A stretch of DNA of 64,000 bases from Ignavibacteriota bacterium. Its GTDB lineage: Bacteria; Bacteroidota; Ignavibacteria; Ignavibacteriales; Melioribacteraceae. The stretch is taken from the NCBI GenBank assembly GCA_013112585.1, contig JABFGH010000012.1, forward strand, positions 1 to 64,000, in the 5' to 3' direction. A program made the position numbers and the translations under genes. The notes under the pieces are model-generated. The model was not told where the DNA came from. It made no database searches and saw only the letters and a program-made list of their open reading frames with translations. Each line of letters begins with the position of its first letter. Within the stretch, counting starts at the first letter, position 1. Positions 26,895 through 36,314 of the stretch are shown here, one piece after another.

Positions 26895-27438
26895 TCCTCA
26901 GCATCAATTTTAATTTTTTTACAGCATAGTGCATATGTCCAAGTACTGTATTTATTGGCTCCCCCGTTAGTTTTGCAATTTCTTTAAATGGCATATTTCC
27001 GTGCATTCTTAATAAAAAAACTTCTTTTTGTTTTTTTGAAAGTGTTTCTATTGCTTTCTCCAACTGTAGTTCAATTTCTTTTGAAACATAATCTGAATGC
27101 GGATTGCTGCCGCTTGATAAATCTGTAATTTCATTTACATCAACAGTATATTTTCTGTTTTTTATTTTTCTATACGAATCTAAAGCAACATTATGTGCAA
27201 TTGAAAATAACCAGGAGGAAAACTTGTTCTGCTCTTTATATTTTTTTATTCCGCTCCAAACTTTTACAAGAGTCTCTTGAAATAAATCCTCGGCAGTCGT
27301 TTTATTTCCGGATAACCGGTTTAAGTATGTTATCAAGTTTTCTCTATGCGGAAAAATCAAATCAGCAAATGCAGCCGAATCACCATTTTGGCATTTTTTT
27401 ATCAAGTCCGGTTCCTTTGTAATTTCCTGTGGTTGCAT
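26878..27438 (-). CDS. ECF-type RNA polymerase sigma factor
   Basis: The protein has 186 residues with sigma region 2 (A-E-D-L-F-Q-E-T-L-V-K-V-W, about 49-61, and W-L-F-S-I-A-H-N-V-A-L-D) and region 4 (L-S-K-K-Q-K-E-V-F-L-L-R followed by the helix-turn-helix F-K-E-I-A-K-L-T-G-E-P-I-N-T-V). Regions 1 and 3 are absent, as in group 4 sigma factors. It is first gene of a three-gene operon with an anti-sigma and an exported coiled-coil protein. Confidence 0.93.
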   Translation of the reverse strand: MQPQEITKEPDLIKKCQNGDSAAFADLIFPHRENLITYLNRLSGNKTTAEDLFQETLVKVWSGIKKYKEQNKFSSWLFSIAHNVALDSYRKIKNRKYTVDVNEITDLSSGSNPHSDYVSKEIELQLEKAIETLSKKQKEVFLLRMHGNMPFKEIAKLTGEPINTVLGHMHYAVKKLKLMLRNENVK

Positions 27439-27750
27439 ATTCTAATATAGTAAACGCAGTAATTTTAATTTTATTGTATTGAGGTAAGAGATTTTTTTAG
27501 AGGCGTGTTTTTAATTCCAACGATAAATAATATTGTGCTATTTAAACTGACTTTCAATAATTACAACTTTTAGAAATGAATAGGATGCACTGGGATTATG
27601 GATTGGAGATATAGTTGAAATAATAATAGCACCGCCATTTAGAGGCTGTGTGAAAATCGACATTTTGTCAGATTGAGCTCGTCGAAATCTGCGATTACTC
27701 GCCATAAATAAACTTCGATGAACCCGCCTTTGCCAAAAGTTAAAAACTCT

Positions 27751-27825
27751 TTGGGTTAAAACCCGAGATGCTTTTTCTCCCAATATTCACGGAGCTAAAG
27801 CACCGTGCAATTGTATCTAATTCGC
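27751..27825 (-). repeat. MITE-like element, decayed copy 3 (inverted)
   Basis: Read on the minus strand, TGCGAATTAG, AATTGCACGGTGCTTTAGCT, CCGTGAATATTG and GGGTTTTAACCCAA match the left half of the elements at 25368 and 58310. The right half and its terminal repeat are missing. Confidence 0.6.
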
Positions 27826-27834
27826 AATCAGGAC

Positions 27835-27863
27835 AAAAAACCCGACTGATAACGCCGGGCTTA
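27835..27863 (-). terminator. terminator of the nucleoside kinase gene
   Basis: On the minus strand AAGCCCG, an 11-nt loop and CGGGTTTTTT form a 7-bp stem with a T run, 13 bp after the stop codon. Confidence 0.75.
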
Positions 27864-27875
27864 AAACTATTTTAA

Positions 27876-29216
27876 TTAGTACTTCAAACTGCTTCCGCCA
27901 ATAAACTCACGCAGTACAGAATCGTGCGGCACAGGTGAATCATCTTTAATTGGTTCAACTTGTTTCAGCATATTATAAACTCTGTTGGCGCGCTTATGAG
28001 AATCTACTCTAACCGCATCACCCTTGTATTTATCTTTCCATTCTTCAAATAAGTGAAACATTCTCGACCGATAAAGCGGCAGTTCATAAGGCATGGCGCT
28101 GTTAACAATGTAATCGGCAGTATTTATATATGGGATTATATTTCGCAACTCACTTGCCCTTACGTAATGCCAATGCTCTAATGTTTGCTGCGGGTTATAA
28201 GCACGATGTACGGAATCGCGCAGCATTCTTCTTATTAATCGTATGTCAGTCCACTGAACATAGTTGTCGTCCGCATCTTTCATCTGCATCAGCGGTTCCA
28301 GATAAAGTTTAAACTTTTGATCATTCGGAATATCCTCACTCATCTTGGGGTAAAGTCCATGCAGACTGTCAATCAATAATATCTCATCATCCTCCAGATG
28401 CATTGGGGTTCTATCGGGGTATTGTGTTCCTGTTTTAAAATCATAATATGGAATCTTTACTTCCTCACCGGCAGCAAGTCTGGTAAGGTGGTTGTCAATC
28501 ATTTCCAAATCCAATGCCTGCGGAGTTTCAAAATCATAATCACCGAATTCATCTTTTGGGTGCATCTCTAAATCATGAAAATAATTGTCAACAATCAATG
28601 CTCTAAACTTTAACCCTGCATCATTTAACCGCTGTTCCAGTTTAAGTGTCGTGGTGGTTTTTCCTGATGACGAAGGTCCGCTGATGAAAACCATTTTCAG
28701 TTTATCTTTTCTTTCAATTATCATTTCCGATGCTTGATAAATCTGTTCATTGTATCGACGTTCCGATTCATGAACTATCTGCGGAAATTCACCGTTGCGG
28801 ATTCTTTCATTCATCGATTCGATAGTATTGAGCTTATATTTTACTGCCCAGTTGAGTACGCGCCAAATTTTTGCCCAGGGTATAACTTCGGATGGACGGG
28901 AAGCGTGTTTTGCATCTTCTTCCCGTGCACGGGTTCTTTCATCACGATAAAGTATATATTCTTTCGCAACTGTTGAATGTCCATGTTTAATTAATACTTT
29001 TTCAACAACATCTTGTATTTCTTCAATATGCGGCATGTGACCATCGGGGAAACTCGCCTCCATTACTTCAATAACTTTATCTGCTAATTTCTCCGCCGTC
29101 TCTTTATCCCTTCCGCCAACTGAAACTGCTGAACGGTAAATTGCGTTCATAACTCTTTCTCTTTTGAAAGGAACGATGGCGCCGCTTCTTTTAATTACAT
29201 GTGTGAATTTACTCAT
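27876..29216 (-). CDS. ATP-cone plus uridine kinase-like nucleoside kinase
   Basis: The protein is a two-domain fusion of about 446 residues. Residues 3-95 are an ATP-cone (V-I-K-R-S-G-x-I-V-P-F-K-R-E-R-V, then H-S-T-V-A-K-E-Y-I-L-Y-R), a nucleotide-sensing module best known from ribonucleotide reductase. From about 180 there is a P-loop kinase domain, F-I-S-G-P-S-S-S-G-K-T-T-T-T, of the uridine kinase/phosphoribulokinase family, with Y-D-F-E-T-P-Q-A-L-D later. The start at 29216 is chosen because AGGAGA lies 4 nt upstream; an in-frame codon at 29243 has no such site. It likely phosphorylates a nucleoside under ATP/dATP control (inference). Confidence 0.85.
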   Translation of the reverse strand: MSKFTHVIKRSGAIVPFKRERVMNAIYRSAVSVGGRDKETAEKLADKVIEVMEASFPDGHMPHIEEIQDVVEKVLIKHGHSTVAKEYILYRDERTRAREEDAKHASRPSEVIPWAKIWRVLNWAVKYKLNTIESMNERIRNGEFPQIVHESERRYNEQIYQASEMIIERKDKLKMVFISGPSSSGKTTTTLKLEQRLNDAGLKFRALIVDNYFHDLEMHPKDEFGDYDFETPQALDLEMIDNHLTRLAAGEEVKIPYYDFKTGTQYPDRTPMHLEDDEILLIDSLHGLYPKMSEDIPNDQKFKLYLEPLMQMKDADDNYVQWTDIRLIRRMLRDSVHRAYNPQQTLEHWHYVRASELRNIIPYINTADYIVNSAMPYELPLYRSRMFHLFEEWKDKYKGDAVRVDSHKRANRVYNMLKQVEPIKDDSPVPHDSVLREFIGGSSLKY

Positions 29217-29263
29217 ACTTTCTCCTATATAAGCATCAATCAATTTTGCTGCATCTTTAACTG

Positions 29264-29271
29264 CAAAGTTA
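29264..29271 (-). promoter_or_regulatory. TAnnTTTG-type -7 element for the nucleoside kinase
   Basis: TAACTTTG on the minus strand, identical to the -7 element of the mnmE promoter, about 50 bp upstream of the start. The -33 region is only T-rich. Confidence 0.45.
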
Positions 29272-29356
29272 TCATAAAAATTTTAAAAAGTGAATTTATT
29301 GCAGCGATAGAAAGATGAAAATATTTTAGTATTTTAAAAGAAAACAAAACGAGAAG

Positions 29357-30457
29357 ATGGAAGATAAAGCAATTATATTCATACCCGATATTAGCGGGTT
29401 TACAAAGTTTGTAACACATACGGAAATTCAGCATAGCAACCATATTATTTCGGAACTGATTGAGGTAATAATTAATGCTAACGACCTGAATTTTGAAGTT
29501 AGCGAAATTGAAGGCGATGCAGTTTTGTATTATCGGTTTGGGGAATTCCCATCTATACGAGAGCTGTTTCTTCAATCAAAAAAAATGTTTTTAGAATTTC
29601 ATAAATATCTCAATATTATTGAACGGGATACTGTTTGTCAATGCGGGGCTTGTCAATCGGCTTCGGGACTCACATTAAAGTTTATTGCACATGTTGGGGA
29701 GATAAAAGAAGTAGCAATAAAAAACTTTAAGAAGCTGATGGGCAGCGATGTAATTCTTGCTCACTTGCTTTTAAAAACCTCGCTAAACTTTTCGGAGTAT
29801 CTTCTATTTACGAGTAATTATTTAGAAACTCAGATTGAACGTGACGGCTTAGATGAATGGATTGAATTTAAAAAGCATAAAGAAAGTTTTGATAATTTTG
29901 GTGAAGTAAATATTGAAGTTATTCCTTTTAAGGAACTTCAAAAACAGATACCCGCCGCCGAAAAAAAACAAATTGAATCCAATAGTAATACAGTTCACGA
30001 TGCCGCCGTTACTATTAATGCACCGATATTAAAAGTACATGAACTGCTTATAGATAATGAGTTAAAATTAAAATGGGTCCCCGGAATAAAAACTATTAAA
30101 TCCAATTCGCCGATTAATAAAGTAAACTCTTCGCATACCTGTGTGTTCGATAATCTGGAAATTCATTTTGTCACTCTGCACAATCAGCGGGAAAAAAATC
30201 AAATTAAATATTCGGAATCCGGTGAACTTAGTTCGGGACTTAGTTTTGTGAGTGATTATGTTTTGGTTGAAGAGGATGGCAAAACTAAATTAGGGTTGAA
30301 TATAATTCCAGGAAAAATTAAAGACGAAAATCTTTCTAGGATAAAACAAATTTATCGTTCACAAAAATTAAAATTGATAATTTTCGCCGCGAAAAAAAGA
30401 TCACAAAAAAATCTGAATAAATTTAAAGAGTTTGTTGAGGGCTATACTGCAGAATGA
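29357..30457 (+). CDS. DUF2652 cyclase-like protein with SRPBCC domain
   Basis: The protein has 366 residues. The N-terminal part (1-190) begins F-I-P-D-I-S-G-F-T-K-F-V and has E-I-E-G-D-A-V-L-Y-Y, which is the layout of class III nucleotide cyclase homology domains; this is the DUF2652 family. A C-Q-C-G-A-C cluster (about 94-99) is present. Residues 215-360 form an SRPBCC/START-like ligand-binding fold. I infer a degenerate cyclase or a ligand sensor; catalysis is unproven. The gene is divergent from the nucleoside kinase. Confidence 0.82.
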   Translation: MEDKAIIFIPDISGFTKFVTHTEIQHSNHIISELIEVIINANDLNFEVSEIEGDAVLYYRFGEFPSIRELFLQSKKMFLEFHKYLNIIERDTVCQCGACQSASGLTLKFIAHVGEIKEVAIKNFKKLMGSDVILAHLLLKTSLNFSEYLLFTSNYLETQIERDGLDEWIEFKKHKESFDNFGEVNIEVIPFKELQKQIPAAEKKQIESNSNTVHDAAVTINAPILKVHELLIDNELKLKWVPGIKTIKSNSPINKVNSSHTCVFDNLEIHFVTLHNQREKNQIKYSESGELSSGLSFVSDYVLVEEDGKTKLGLNIIPGKIKDENLSRIKQIYRSQKLKLIIFAAKKRSQKNLNKFKEFVEGYTAE

Positions 30458-30642
30458 AATCGACCAAAGACTTAAGTCGTTGGTTAAGAAAAAAAATAAA
30501 ACTCATAACCGTTTCAATTTATGCGCCGGGGCGTACGGTTTATATCTTTAGTAAAATATTAAAGCAAACAGATTACTTCGATTTGAAAAGATTAAGAATA
30601 AACAGCAAAGTAAAAACTCCGCCGCAGGCAGCAATTAAATAG
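30454..30642 (+). CDS. doubtful small ORF downstream of the DUF2652 gene
   Basis: A 62-codon basic frame starts in an ATGA overlap with the upstream stop, which is the usual sign of coupling, but its last 70 bp overlap the convergent MFS gene and it has no recognisable motif. It may be real or chance. Confidence 0.2.
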   Translation: MKSTKDLSRWLRKKIKLITVSIYAPGRTVYIFSKILKQTDYFDLKRLRINSKVKTPPQAAIK

Positions 30643-31733
30643 GTAGTTTGTAAACCAAAAACATCTCCAAGCAATCCGACACAAAAAACACCAATTGCAC
30701 CAAAAGAAAAATTTACCGTCATAAATATTCCATTAATAAATGACGGATGTTCACTCCGCGTATCGTTTACTAATGCAAGAAGAACCGGGGTGCTTGCAAA
30801 TAAAAACAAACCGAGCGTAAGAAGTATCGGAAAACGCATAACATCATTTGCATAAACAAAGGATAGCAAAAGAATTGGATTTACAGTTGCCATAATCAGC
30901 AAGGTTTTTTTGCGTCCAATTCTATCGGAAATAGTGCCTGATGTAAAAGTACCTATTGCACCGGCAAGCTGTAAAGTAGATAAAGCAATACCGCTGAACC
31001 ACAATGTTTCCCCTTCCGAAGTAAGATAAATTGGGAGAAATATTGTAAGTGAACCTTTGATAAGTGAGTTAAAAAAAACTATCCCGCCGATTGAAAAGAA
31101 GAGTGGTAAATGATTTTTGAATGTCGGAAGTAAACCGATCTCACTTTTACGTTCCTTCAGTTTATCTGAAATTGGAATTTTTCTAAATCGTAAAAACAAA
31201 ATGAATGAGGCGAGCAACCCGAAAGGAATTAACTTCCATGTACCTTCCAGACCCCAAACCGAGACTGCGCCAAGTATTACCAGCGGACCCAAACTTCTGG
31301 CAATTTCACCGCCGAACATATAAAAGCTCATTCCTTTTCCAATGCGCGATCCTGCAACTTCCTTTATCATTACAGGTGAGGGAACATGAAATAATGATGC
31401 GCCGATGCCCATCATAAAAAGTAAAATTGCCAAAGCAGTGTAGTGCGGTGCAACGCCAAGCAGACTCATGCTTACAGCAGTTATGGATGGTGCAATAATC
31501 AGTAAATAACGCACACTAATTTTATCCGCAACTATGCCAACCAGCGGATTAAACAAGGAAGGAATTCTTTGAAAGACCGTGAGAAGTCCCACCATTGAAT
31601 AGGAGATGCTGAGTTTTTCAATTAATAAAGGAAGGATTGGTGCAAGAAAAGATGAATAAATATCATGCACCATATGTGCAATTGAAATTGTAAGAACATT
31701 TCCGGTTTGAAACTTCTGCTTATTTTCTTTCAA
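30573..31733 (-). CDS. MFS transporter, fosmidomycin-resistance-like
   Basis: The protein has 386 residues with twelve hydrophobic segments. H-M-V-H-D-I-Y-S-S-F-L-A-P-I-L-P (19-34) is the typical first helix of Fsr-like exporters, followed by the MFS motif G-I-V-A-D-K-I-S-V-R (about 66-75) and D-R-I-G-R-K-K between helices 8 and 9. The substrate is unknown. It begins 1 bp after the stop of the 5'-nucleotidase gene, so they form an operon, hinting at nucleoside-related export, but this is guesswork. Confidence 0.87.
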   Translation of the reverse strand: MKENKQKFQTGNVLTISIAHMVHDIYSSFLAPILPLLIEKLSISYSMVGLLTVFQRIPSLFNPLVGIVADKISVRYLLIIAPSITAVSMSLLGVAPHYTALAILLFMMGIGASLFHVPSPVMIKEVAGSRIGKGMSFYMFGGEIARSLGPLVILGAVSVWGLEGTWKLIPFGLLASFILFLRFRKIPISDKLKERKSEIGLLPTFKNHLPLFFSIGGIVFFNSLIKGSLTIFLPIYLTSEGETLWFSGIALSTLQLAGAIGTFTSGTISDRIGRKKTLLIMATVNPILLLSFVYANDVMRFPILLTLGLFLFASTPVLLALVNDTRSEHPSFINGIFMTVNFSFGAIGVFCVGLLGDVFGLQTTYLIAACGGVFTLLFILNLFKSK

Positions 31734-31734
31734 T

Positions 31735-33522
31735 TTATTTTTTGTTATTAAACATTAAATCATAGTCGCGTTTAACTGCTTTTTGATACCAATCTTCCGG
31801 AACAACTTTCCAGTTTTTAGTTTCCACCGGGGTAACGGTTTCTTTTTCTTCAATCCATTTCATCATATAATACCGTAAATCTTTTTCAGTTGAATTGATA
31901 ACGCGATCAGAAAGATTTTCCTTTTTAATTCCGGCACCGCTTTCTAAATGTCCGCCTCCGCCGTTGCCTCTATAACTGTTAACCGCAACTTTGTATTTTT
32001 TATCTAAGCTAAACTCATTTCCATTAGAGAACGAACTAATTGATATTCGCTTGCCCGCAGGTTTGCTAACATCAACAATGTACTCAATACCTTCGGCTGA
32101 ATCGAAATTATAGTAACGATGTTTGAGTGTGGCGGCACCGCTCCTTTTTGAAATTACCGGTTTTCCGTTTTCATCAAGAATAAACTTTAATAAATTATCA
32201 TCTTCCGATTGCATTGTATCGAACCAAAGGGAATATGAAAATTCCAGGTAATCCTTAATTTCCTTTCCGGTTAGCTCCATTGTATAAAGTAAATTTTCAT
32301 AACGATAAAGATTAAACATATCGCGTACGTAAATCTTGCCTTCATCCAGTTTAGAATAAAGTGAGAGGGGCGCTGTAAAAGAAATATCGGCATTTGTTAT
32401 TTCTAATTGAATATTATGAATTAAATCCGTGAATGTTGAATTTGAAAAGATAGATTCTTTTGCATCAATAGTTTTTGTAAATGTGCCTATCTCGCGCGAA
32501 ACATAATTTTTCACTTCATTAAATTCCGAATTAAAATTATTCATGAATTTTTCATCGGGTTTAATGTTTTTCATTTCTACTATACTGCCTGTAATTGTGT
32601 TATCCCATTTTTCATTTTCAGCGTTATAAGTAAAATCAATTTCGGCAACAGTTACTGTTCTTGCTCTGCTGGGGGGACCAAGAATTAATACCTCTTCTCC
32701 AGCGGGACCTTTAACTATTTTATTCCACTCAAGATGATCATGCCCGACAAACACAATATCAAACCCGGGCACTTGCTCGGCAACAAGTTGGGATGCATTT
32801 TCATTCCTCGGCATATCAGCAGTTTGGTTATCGTAAGTATGATCAATGCCGGAATGAAAAAGTCCTACCAGCAAATCGGGCTTTTCTTTTTCTTGAATAA
32901 TTGCCGACCATTTTTTTGCTGTAACAATCATGTCTTCAAACTCAATCCCTTCCCATATTTTTTTAGGAAGCCAGTTTGGTATGCCGGGTGTAATTAAACC
33001 AAGCACTGCAATTTTAATTCCCTGCTTTTCTATTATGTGATAAGGTTTGAAGTACGGCTTCCCTGTTTTCGTATCAACGGCATTTGCTGCAAGCCAGGGA
33101 AAGTTTATCTCATCATTAAATTTATCATAAACCGGGTGCCCGGTTTCAACATCATGATTACCGACTGTTCCCGCATCGTATTTCATGTAGTTCATTACCT
33201 CGGCATAAAGATGCGGCACATTTGTTTTTTCATAATTGTAATAATAAACCGCGGGATCCCCCTGAAGTATATCACCGTTATCAACCAATATTACTGATTG
33301 ATCCTCTTTCGCTCTCTCGCTCTCGACATAAGCATGCACTTGCGCCAAAGAATTATTTGACGGTTTATCATTTACAAAATTGTAAGGAAAAATTGCGCCG
33401 TGTACATCGCTGGTTTCTATGATTTTAACTTTTACGGTTTGTGCATTAATACTGATAGAAATCAGAAATGTTGAGACAAAAAGAAAAATGAAAGTGGATT
33501 TAATTATTTTATGTTTAATCAT
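31735..33522 (-). CDS. periplasmic 5'-nucleotidase/metallophosphatase
   Basis: About 595 residues with a signal peptide (F-I-F-L-F-V-S-T-F-L-I-S-I-S-I-N-A-Q). The calcineurin-like domain carries the metal motifs S-D-V-H-G, D-N-G-D-I-L-Q-G-D-P, G-N-H-D-V-E-T-G, and V-G-H-D-H-L-E; the C-terminal 5'-nucleotidase substrate domain follows (R-G-N-G-G-G-G-H near the end). Probable role: hydrolysis of nucleotides or cyclic nucleotides outside the cell membrane. The frame stays open to 33612, but the ATG at 33522 places the signal peptide at the N-terminus and is preferred. Confidence 0.93.
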   Translation of the reverse strand: MIKHKIIKSTFIFLFVSTFLISISINAQTVKVKIIETSDVHGAIFPYNFVNDKPSNNSLAQVHAYVESERAKEDQSVILVDNGDILQGDPAVYYYNYEKTNVPHLYAEVMNYMKYDAGTVGNHDVETGHPVYDKFNDEINFPWLAANAVDTKTGKPYFKPYHIIEKQGIKIAVLGLITPGIPNWLPKKIWEGIEFEDMIVTAKKWSAIIQEKEKPDLLVGLFHSGIDHTYDNQTADMPRNENASQLVAEQVPGFDIVFVGHDHLEWNKIVKGPAGEEVLILGPPSRARTVTVAEIDFTYNAENEKWDNTITGSIVEMKNIKPDEKFMNNFNSEFNEVKNYVSREIGTFTKTIDAKESIFSNSTFTDLIHNIQLEITNADISFTAPLSLYSKLDEGKIYVRDMFNLYRYENLLYTMELTGKEIKDYLEFSYSLWFDTMQSEDDNLLKFILDENGKPVISKRSGAATLKHRYYNFDSAEGIEYIVDVSKPAGKRISISSFSNGNEFSLDKKYKVAVNSYRGNGGGGHLESGAGIKKENLSDRVINSTEKDLRYYMMKWIEEKETVTPVETKNWKVVPEDWYQKAVKRDYDLMFNNKK

Positions 33523-33793
33523 AATTATTGTGTGTTGTTTATAAGATTTTTTATAAAGGAAATTACAAAAGTTGCGGGAAAGAATTATAGAATTTTTTAA
33601 TACTTGCTGCAATAAGAGGTTTTGTTTTAAGTATTTGAAATTACTCTGAACAATGATTCAATAATAAAATAGTAAAGTAGATTTCTTGCTTCGCTAGCAT
33701 AGCTTTATAGCAATCTACTTGTAAATAAACTGATTGCAAGCAATCCGTTTTACTTTAATAAGCTAAATACTTTTTTGCTTCTCTAATCAAGAA

Positions 33794-34459
33794 CTATTTC
33801 ATCCCCTTTTGCAAAAACTTATTCATTGGTTTACCTGCGTGGTAATATTTCATTAAAACATCGGCAAAGTTTTTTGCTAATATTTTTGAACTATCGAGTT
33901 TAGTAAAAAAGTAAAATTGTTTGTTTGCTATAAGGGGCTGAGTTTCTGCGACTTCTTTAAATTCTTTTGGTATTCTTTTATTTTGCTCACCTAAAATTTC
34001 ACCAAAATATTTTTTAAAATTTTTCTCCTTCATCAAGGATTCAAATTCTTTTAAGTTAGATACAATATGCTCTCTCAAGTTCTGAAGCTGATTTTTTTCT
34101 AAAAAGTGAGCACCTCCATAAAAGCGAACTTCATCAGAACGCAGCTCCAAATAGTAGCCGGGTACTGTAAAATTCTTTCTCCCGGAAGATGAAAGTATAG
34201 CCGAAACACATGTTTTGTAAGGTGTTTTATCCTTACTGAAGCGGACATCTTTGTAAATTCTAAAAATAGCTTCGCGTGGAGTTATGTTTATCGATTCGTC
34301 ATCTTCATGCATTCTATGCAGCATTTCTTGAATGAAATCTTCGAATGGCTGTTTTACATTTTCAAAATATCGGGGCTTGTTTTTTTCAAACCATTCACGG
34401 TTATTATTTTTTTCTAACTGCTTAAAAAACTTTATAAAATCTTCATTGAAGTGTGACAT
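33794..34459 (-). CDS. DUF2461 family protein
   Basis: The protein has 221 residues and matches the TIGR02453/DUF2461 pattern: F-L-K-x-L-x-x-N-N-x-R-E-W-F-E-x-N-K near the start, R-I-Y-K-D-V-R-F-S-K-D-K-T-P-Y-K-T (67-83) and G-Y-Y-L-E-L-R-S-D-E. The family is widespread and has no established function. There are no close partners; the gene is 69 bp downstream of a VOC protein on the same strand. Confidence 0.9.
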   Translation of the reverse strand: MSHFNEDFIKFFKQLEKNNNREWFEKNKPRYFENVKQPFEDFIQEMLHRMHEDDESINITPREAIFRIYKDVRFSKDKTPYKTCVSAILSSSGRKNFTVPGYYLELRSDEVRFYGGAHFLEKNQLQNLREHIVSNLKEFESLMKEKNFKKYFGEILGEQNKRIPKEFKEVAETQPLIANKQFYFFTKLDSSKILAKNFADVLMKYYHAGKPMNKFLQKGMK

Positions 34460-34528
34460 TTGAGCTCCTCATTTTTTAATTAGTCCCGCAATAAATTACG
34501 GAACTACTAAAGGTAACAAATTTTAAAA

Positions 34529-34897
34529 CTATTTAGGAGAATGAAATGCCATCCGGTTACCTTCTGAATCTATAAACACTGCCATAAAACCAATTTCATC
34601 ACTAATTTTAGATTTTTCCATAATAATTTTTCCGCCTGCGCTTTCCACTTTTGAAAGAGGTTCAGATAGGTCTTCACCACCGTTAAGGTAAAGCAGCGCG
34701 CTGTTTTGGGAGGGCACATACCCCTCGCCCTGGCATAACGAACCTCCAACTCCTTCCCCTTCCATAGGAAAGAATGCCATTTTGATTCCGTTCATTTCCT
34801 GCTGCTGTAAATCACTTCCTAAAATTTTTTTATAAAACTCAACTGCACGGTTAATGTCTTCGGCAGGAATTTCGAACCAGTTTATTAAGTTAGCCAT
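34529..34897 (-). CDS. VOC (glyoxalase/bleomycin resistance-like) family protein
   Basis: The protein has 122 residues with two beta-alpha-beta-beta-beta modules. W-F-E-I-P-A-E-D-I-N-R-A-V-E-F-Y opens the first, and F-M-A-V-F-I-D-S-E-G-N-R-M-A-F-H-S closes the second. The E and H positions suggest possible metal binding. The start at 34897 is chosen because GGAG lies 5-8 nt upstream; an ATG 12 bp earlier overlaps that site. The substrate is unknown. Confidence 0.88.
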   Translation of the reverse strand: MANLINWFEIPAEDINRAVEFYKKILGSDLQQQEMNGIKMAFFPMEGEGVGGSLCQGEGYVPSQNSALLYLNGGEDLSEPLSKVESAGGKIIMEKSKISDEIGFMAVFIDSEGNRMAFHSPK

Positions 34898-34995
34898 TAT
34901 ATACTCCAATTTGGTTTGTGGATATAATTTTGACGGTTGAATCGCAAAAAAGATTTGTTGTCTTGAAATAAAGATGAGATAATATGGACAGATTT

Positions 34996-36141
34996 TTAAT
35001 GATACTCAATATCAAAAAGTGCCTGCAGCTCTTGAGTACCGAGCACGCCGTATTTACTGACGTTGCTTAAAACAATAATTGTTTTTTCTTCATGCAAATC
35101 CCTTATAAAATAAGTTCGAAAACCTTTCCACCAGCCGGTGTGGTGCACAACCTTTGTTGAATCGGGCTTTGTATTTATACGCCAGCCGAAACCGTAATTG
35201 TCACTGTCCCATAAATCGGGGTGAGCAGGTTTGTAAGCTTCTTTCATTTTTTCTGCAGGTACTAATTTGCCTAAATACAGCGCTTGATCAAACTTAAATA
35301 AATCTTCAACGGTTGAATAAATTCCTTTATCGCCGACAACGCCGTTAAGATAAGAATCATAAGCACTTCTTCTTCTTGTCTTATATCCTCTTACTTGATG
35401 GTCTTTAATGGTTTGTTCACCTTTTCTGTAAACAAAAGTATTGTTCATTTTCAGCGTATCAAAAATTTCATCTTTCATAAAATCTTCAAACGGCTGATTT
35501 GAAACTTCCTCGATAATGGAGGCAAGCAGGCAATAGTTAGAGTTGTTGTAATTGTATCTTCTATTCGGCTTATAGTATTGAAGCGGTTCATACTCAATGA
35601 ATAAATCTATAACATCATTATTGGTTATTGTAATATTTCTTTTGTCCCGCCAATAATCATCGGCTAAATACATATAGTTAGGCAAACCGGAGCGGTGTGT
35701 AAGTAAATTTCTAACGGTAATATTGTCATAGGGAAAATCAGGAAAGAATTTGCGCAGACTGTCCTCGTAAGTTATCAACCCGCGATGTTCAAGAAGCATA
35801 ATTGCGTAAGCCGTTAAGGGTTTTGTTACTGATGCAAGCTGAAATTGTGACTTGAGAGTTAGTGAATCTTTCTTTTTAAAGTTCGCAAACCCGAATGCTT
35901 TTTTATAAACCACACTTCCCTTTTCGGCAAAAAGGGCTGCGCCGTTAAATAGTCCCCGTTTATTTCTATTCTTAAAAAAGCTGTCAATTTTTGCCGCTTG
36001 CTGGGCGTATCGGTTATCTATCTTTAAGTTAACTGTATCAACTTCAATTTTAACGGGTTCTTTTTTTTTGCTTTCAACTTTTGAACATGCAAGCTGAAAA
36101 AGAAAAAGCGGAACAAGTATTAAATATATATATCGTTTCAA
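34996..36141 (-). CDS. class C beta-lactamase-like serine hydrolase, lipoprotein
   Basis: The protein has 381 residues. The signal peptide ends in a lipobox Q-L-A-C (C19). The S-x-x-K motif is S-V-T-K (about 104-107), Y-x-N is Y-N-Y-N-N-S-N-Y near 205, and the KTG-equivalent is H-H-T-G-W-W-K-G. This is the serine hydrolase/beta-lactamase C family, which includes esterases, D-aminopeptidases and PBP-like enzymes. The function is probably hydrolysis of a peptide or ester in the periplasm; antibiotic resistance should not be assumed. Confidence 0.9.
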   Translation of the reverse strand: MKRYIYLILVPLFLFQLACSKVESKKKEPVKIEVDTVNLKIDNRYAQQAAKIDSFFKNRNKRGLFNGAALFAEKGSVVYKKAFGFANFKKKDSLTLKSQFQLASVTKPLTAYAIMLLEHRGLITYEDSLRKFFPDFPYDNITVRNLLTHRSGLPNYMYLADDYWRDKRNITITNNDVIDLFIEYEPLQYYKPNRRYNYNNSNYCLLASIIEEVSNQPFEDFMKDEIFDTLKMNNTFVYRKGEQTIKDHQVRGYKTRRRSAYDSYLNGVVGDKGIYSTVEDLFKFDQALYLGKLVPAEKMKEAYKPAHPDLWDSDNYGFGWRINTKPDSTKVVHHTGWWKGFRTYFIRDLHEEKTIIVLSNVSKYGVLGTQELQALFDIEYH

Positions 36142-36314
36142 ATCTATTCTAAAATTTTGATGCTAAAGTTAATAATTATGAGCTATAAAAACAGAGGCAA
36201 AATTATCAAATTTTTTAATTAAAAATAAGTTTTGTAATTATTGAAAAATTAAACTACTCTTATTTTTATAAGTAGTGAAAATGGTTAATAAATAATTTTG
36301 ATCGAGAGATTGCA

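Larger units (their letters stand above)
27439..27875. other. spacer with repeat remnants and terminator
   Basis: The spacer is 437 bp between the sigma operon start and the end of the nucleoside kinase gene, both on the minus strand. It holds a TCGA-type repeat (27666-27690), a partial MITE-like copy (27751-27825) and the kinase terminator. The 81-codon frame at 27538-27783 is made of repeats. Confidence 0.6.

Noticed and set aside
27538-27783. 81-codon minus-strand frame
   Set aside because: It is composed of dispersed repeat sequence (TCGA-type and MITE-like remnant).
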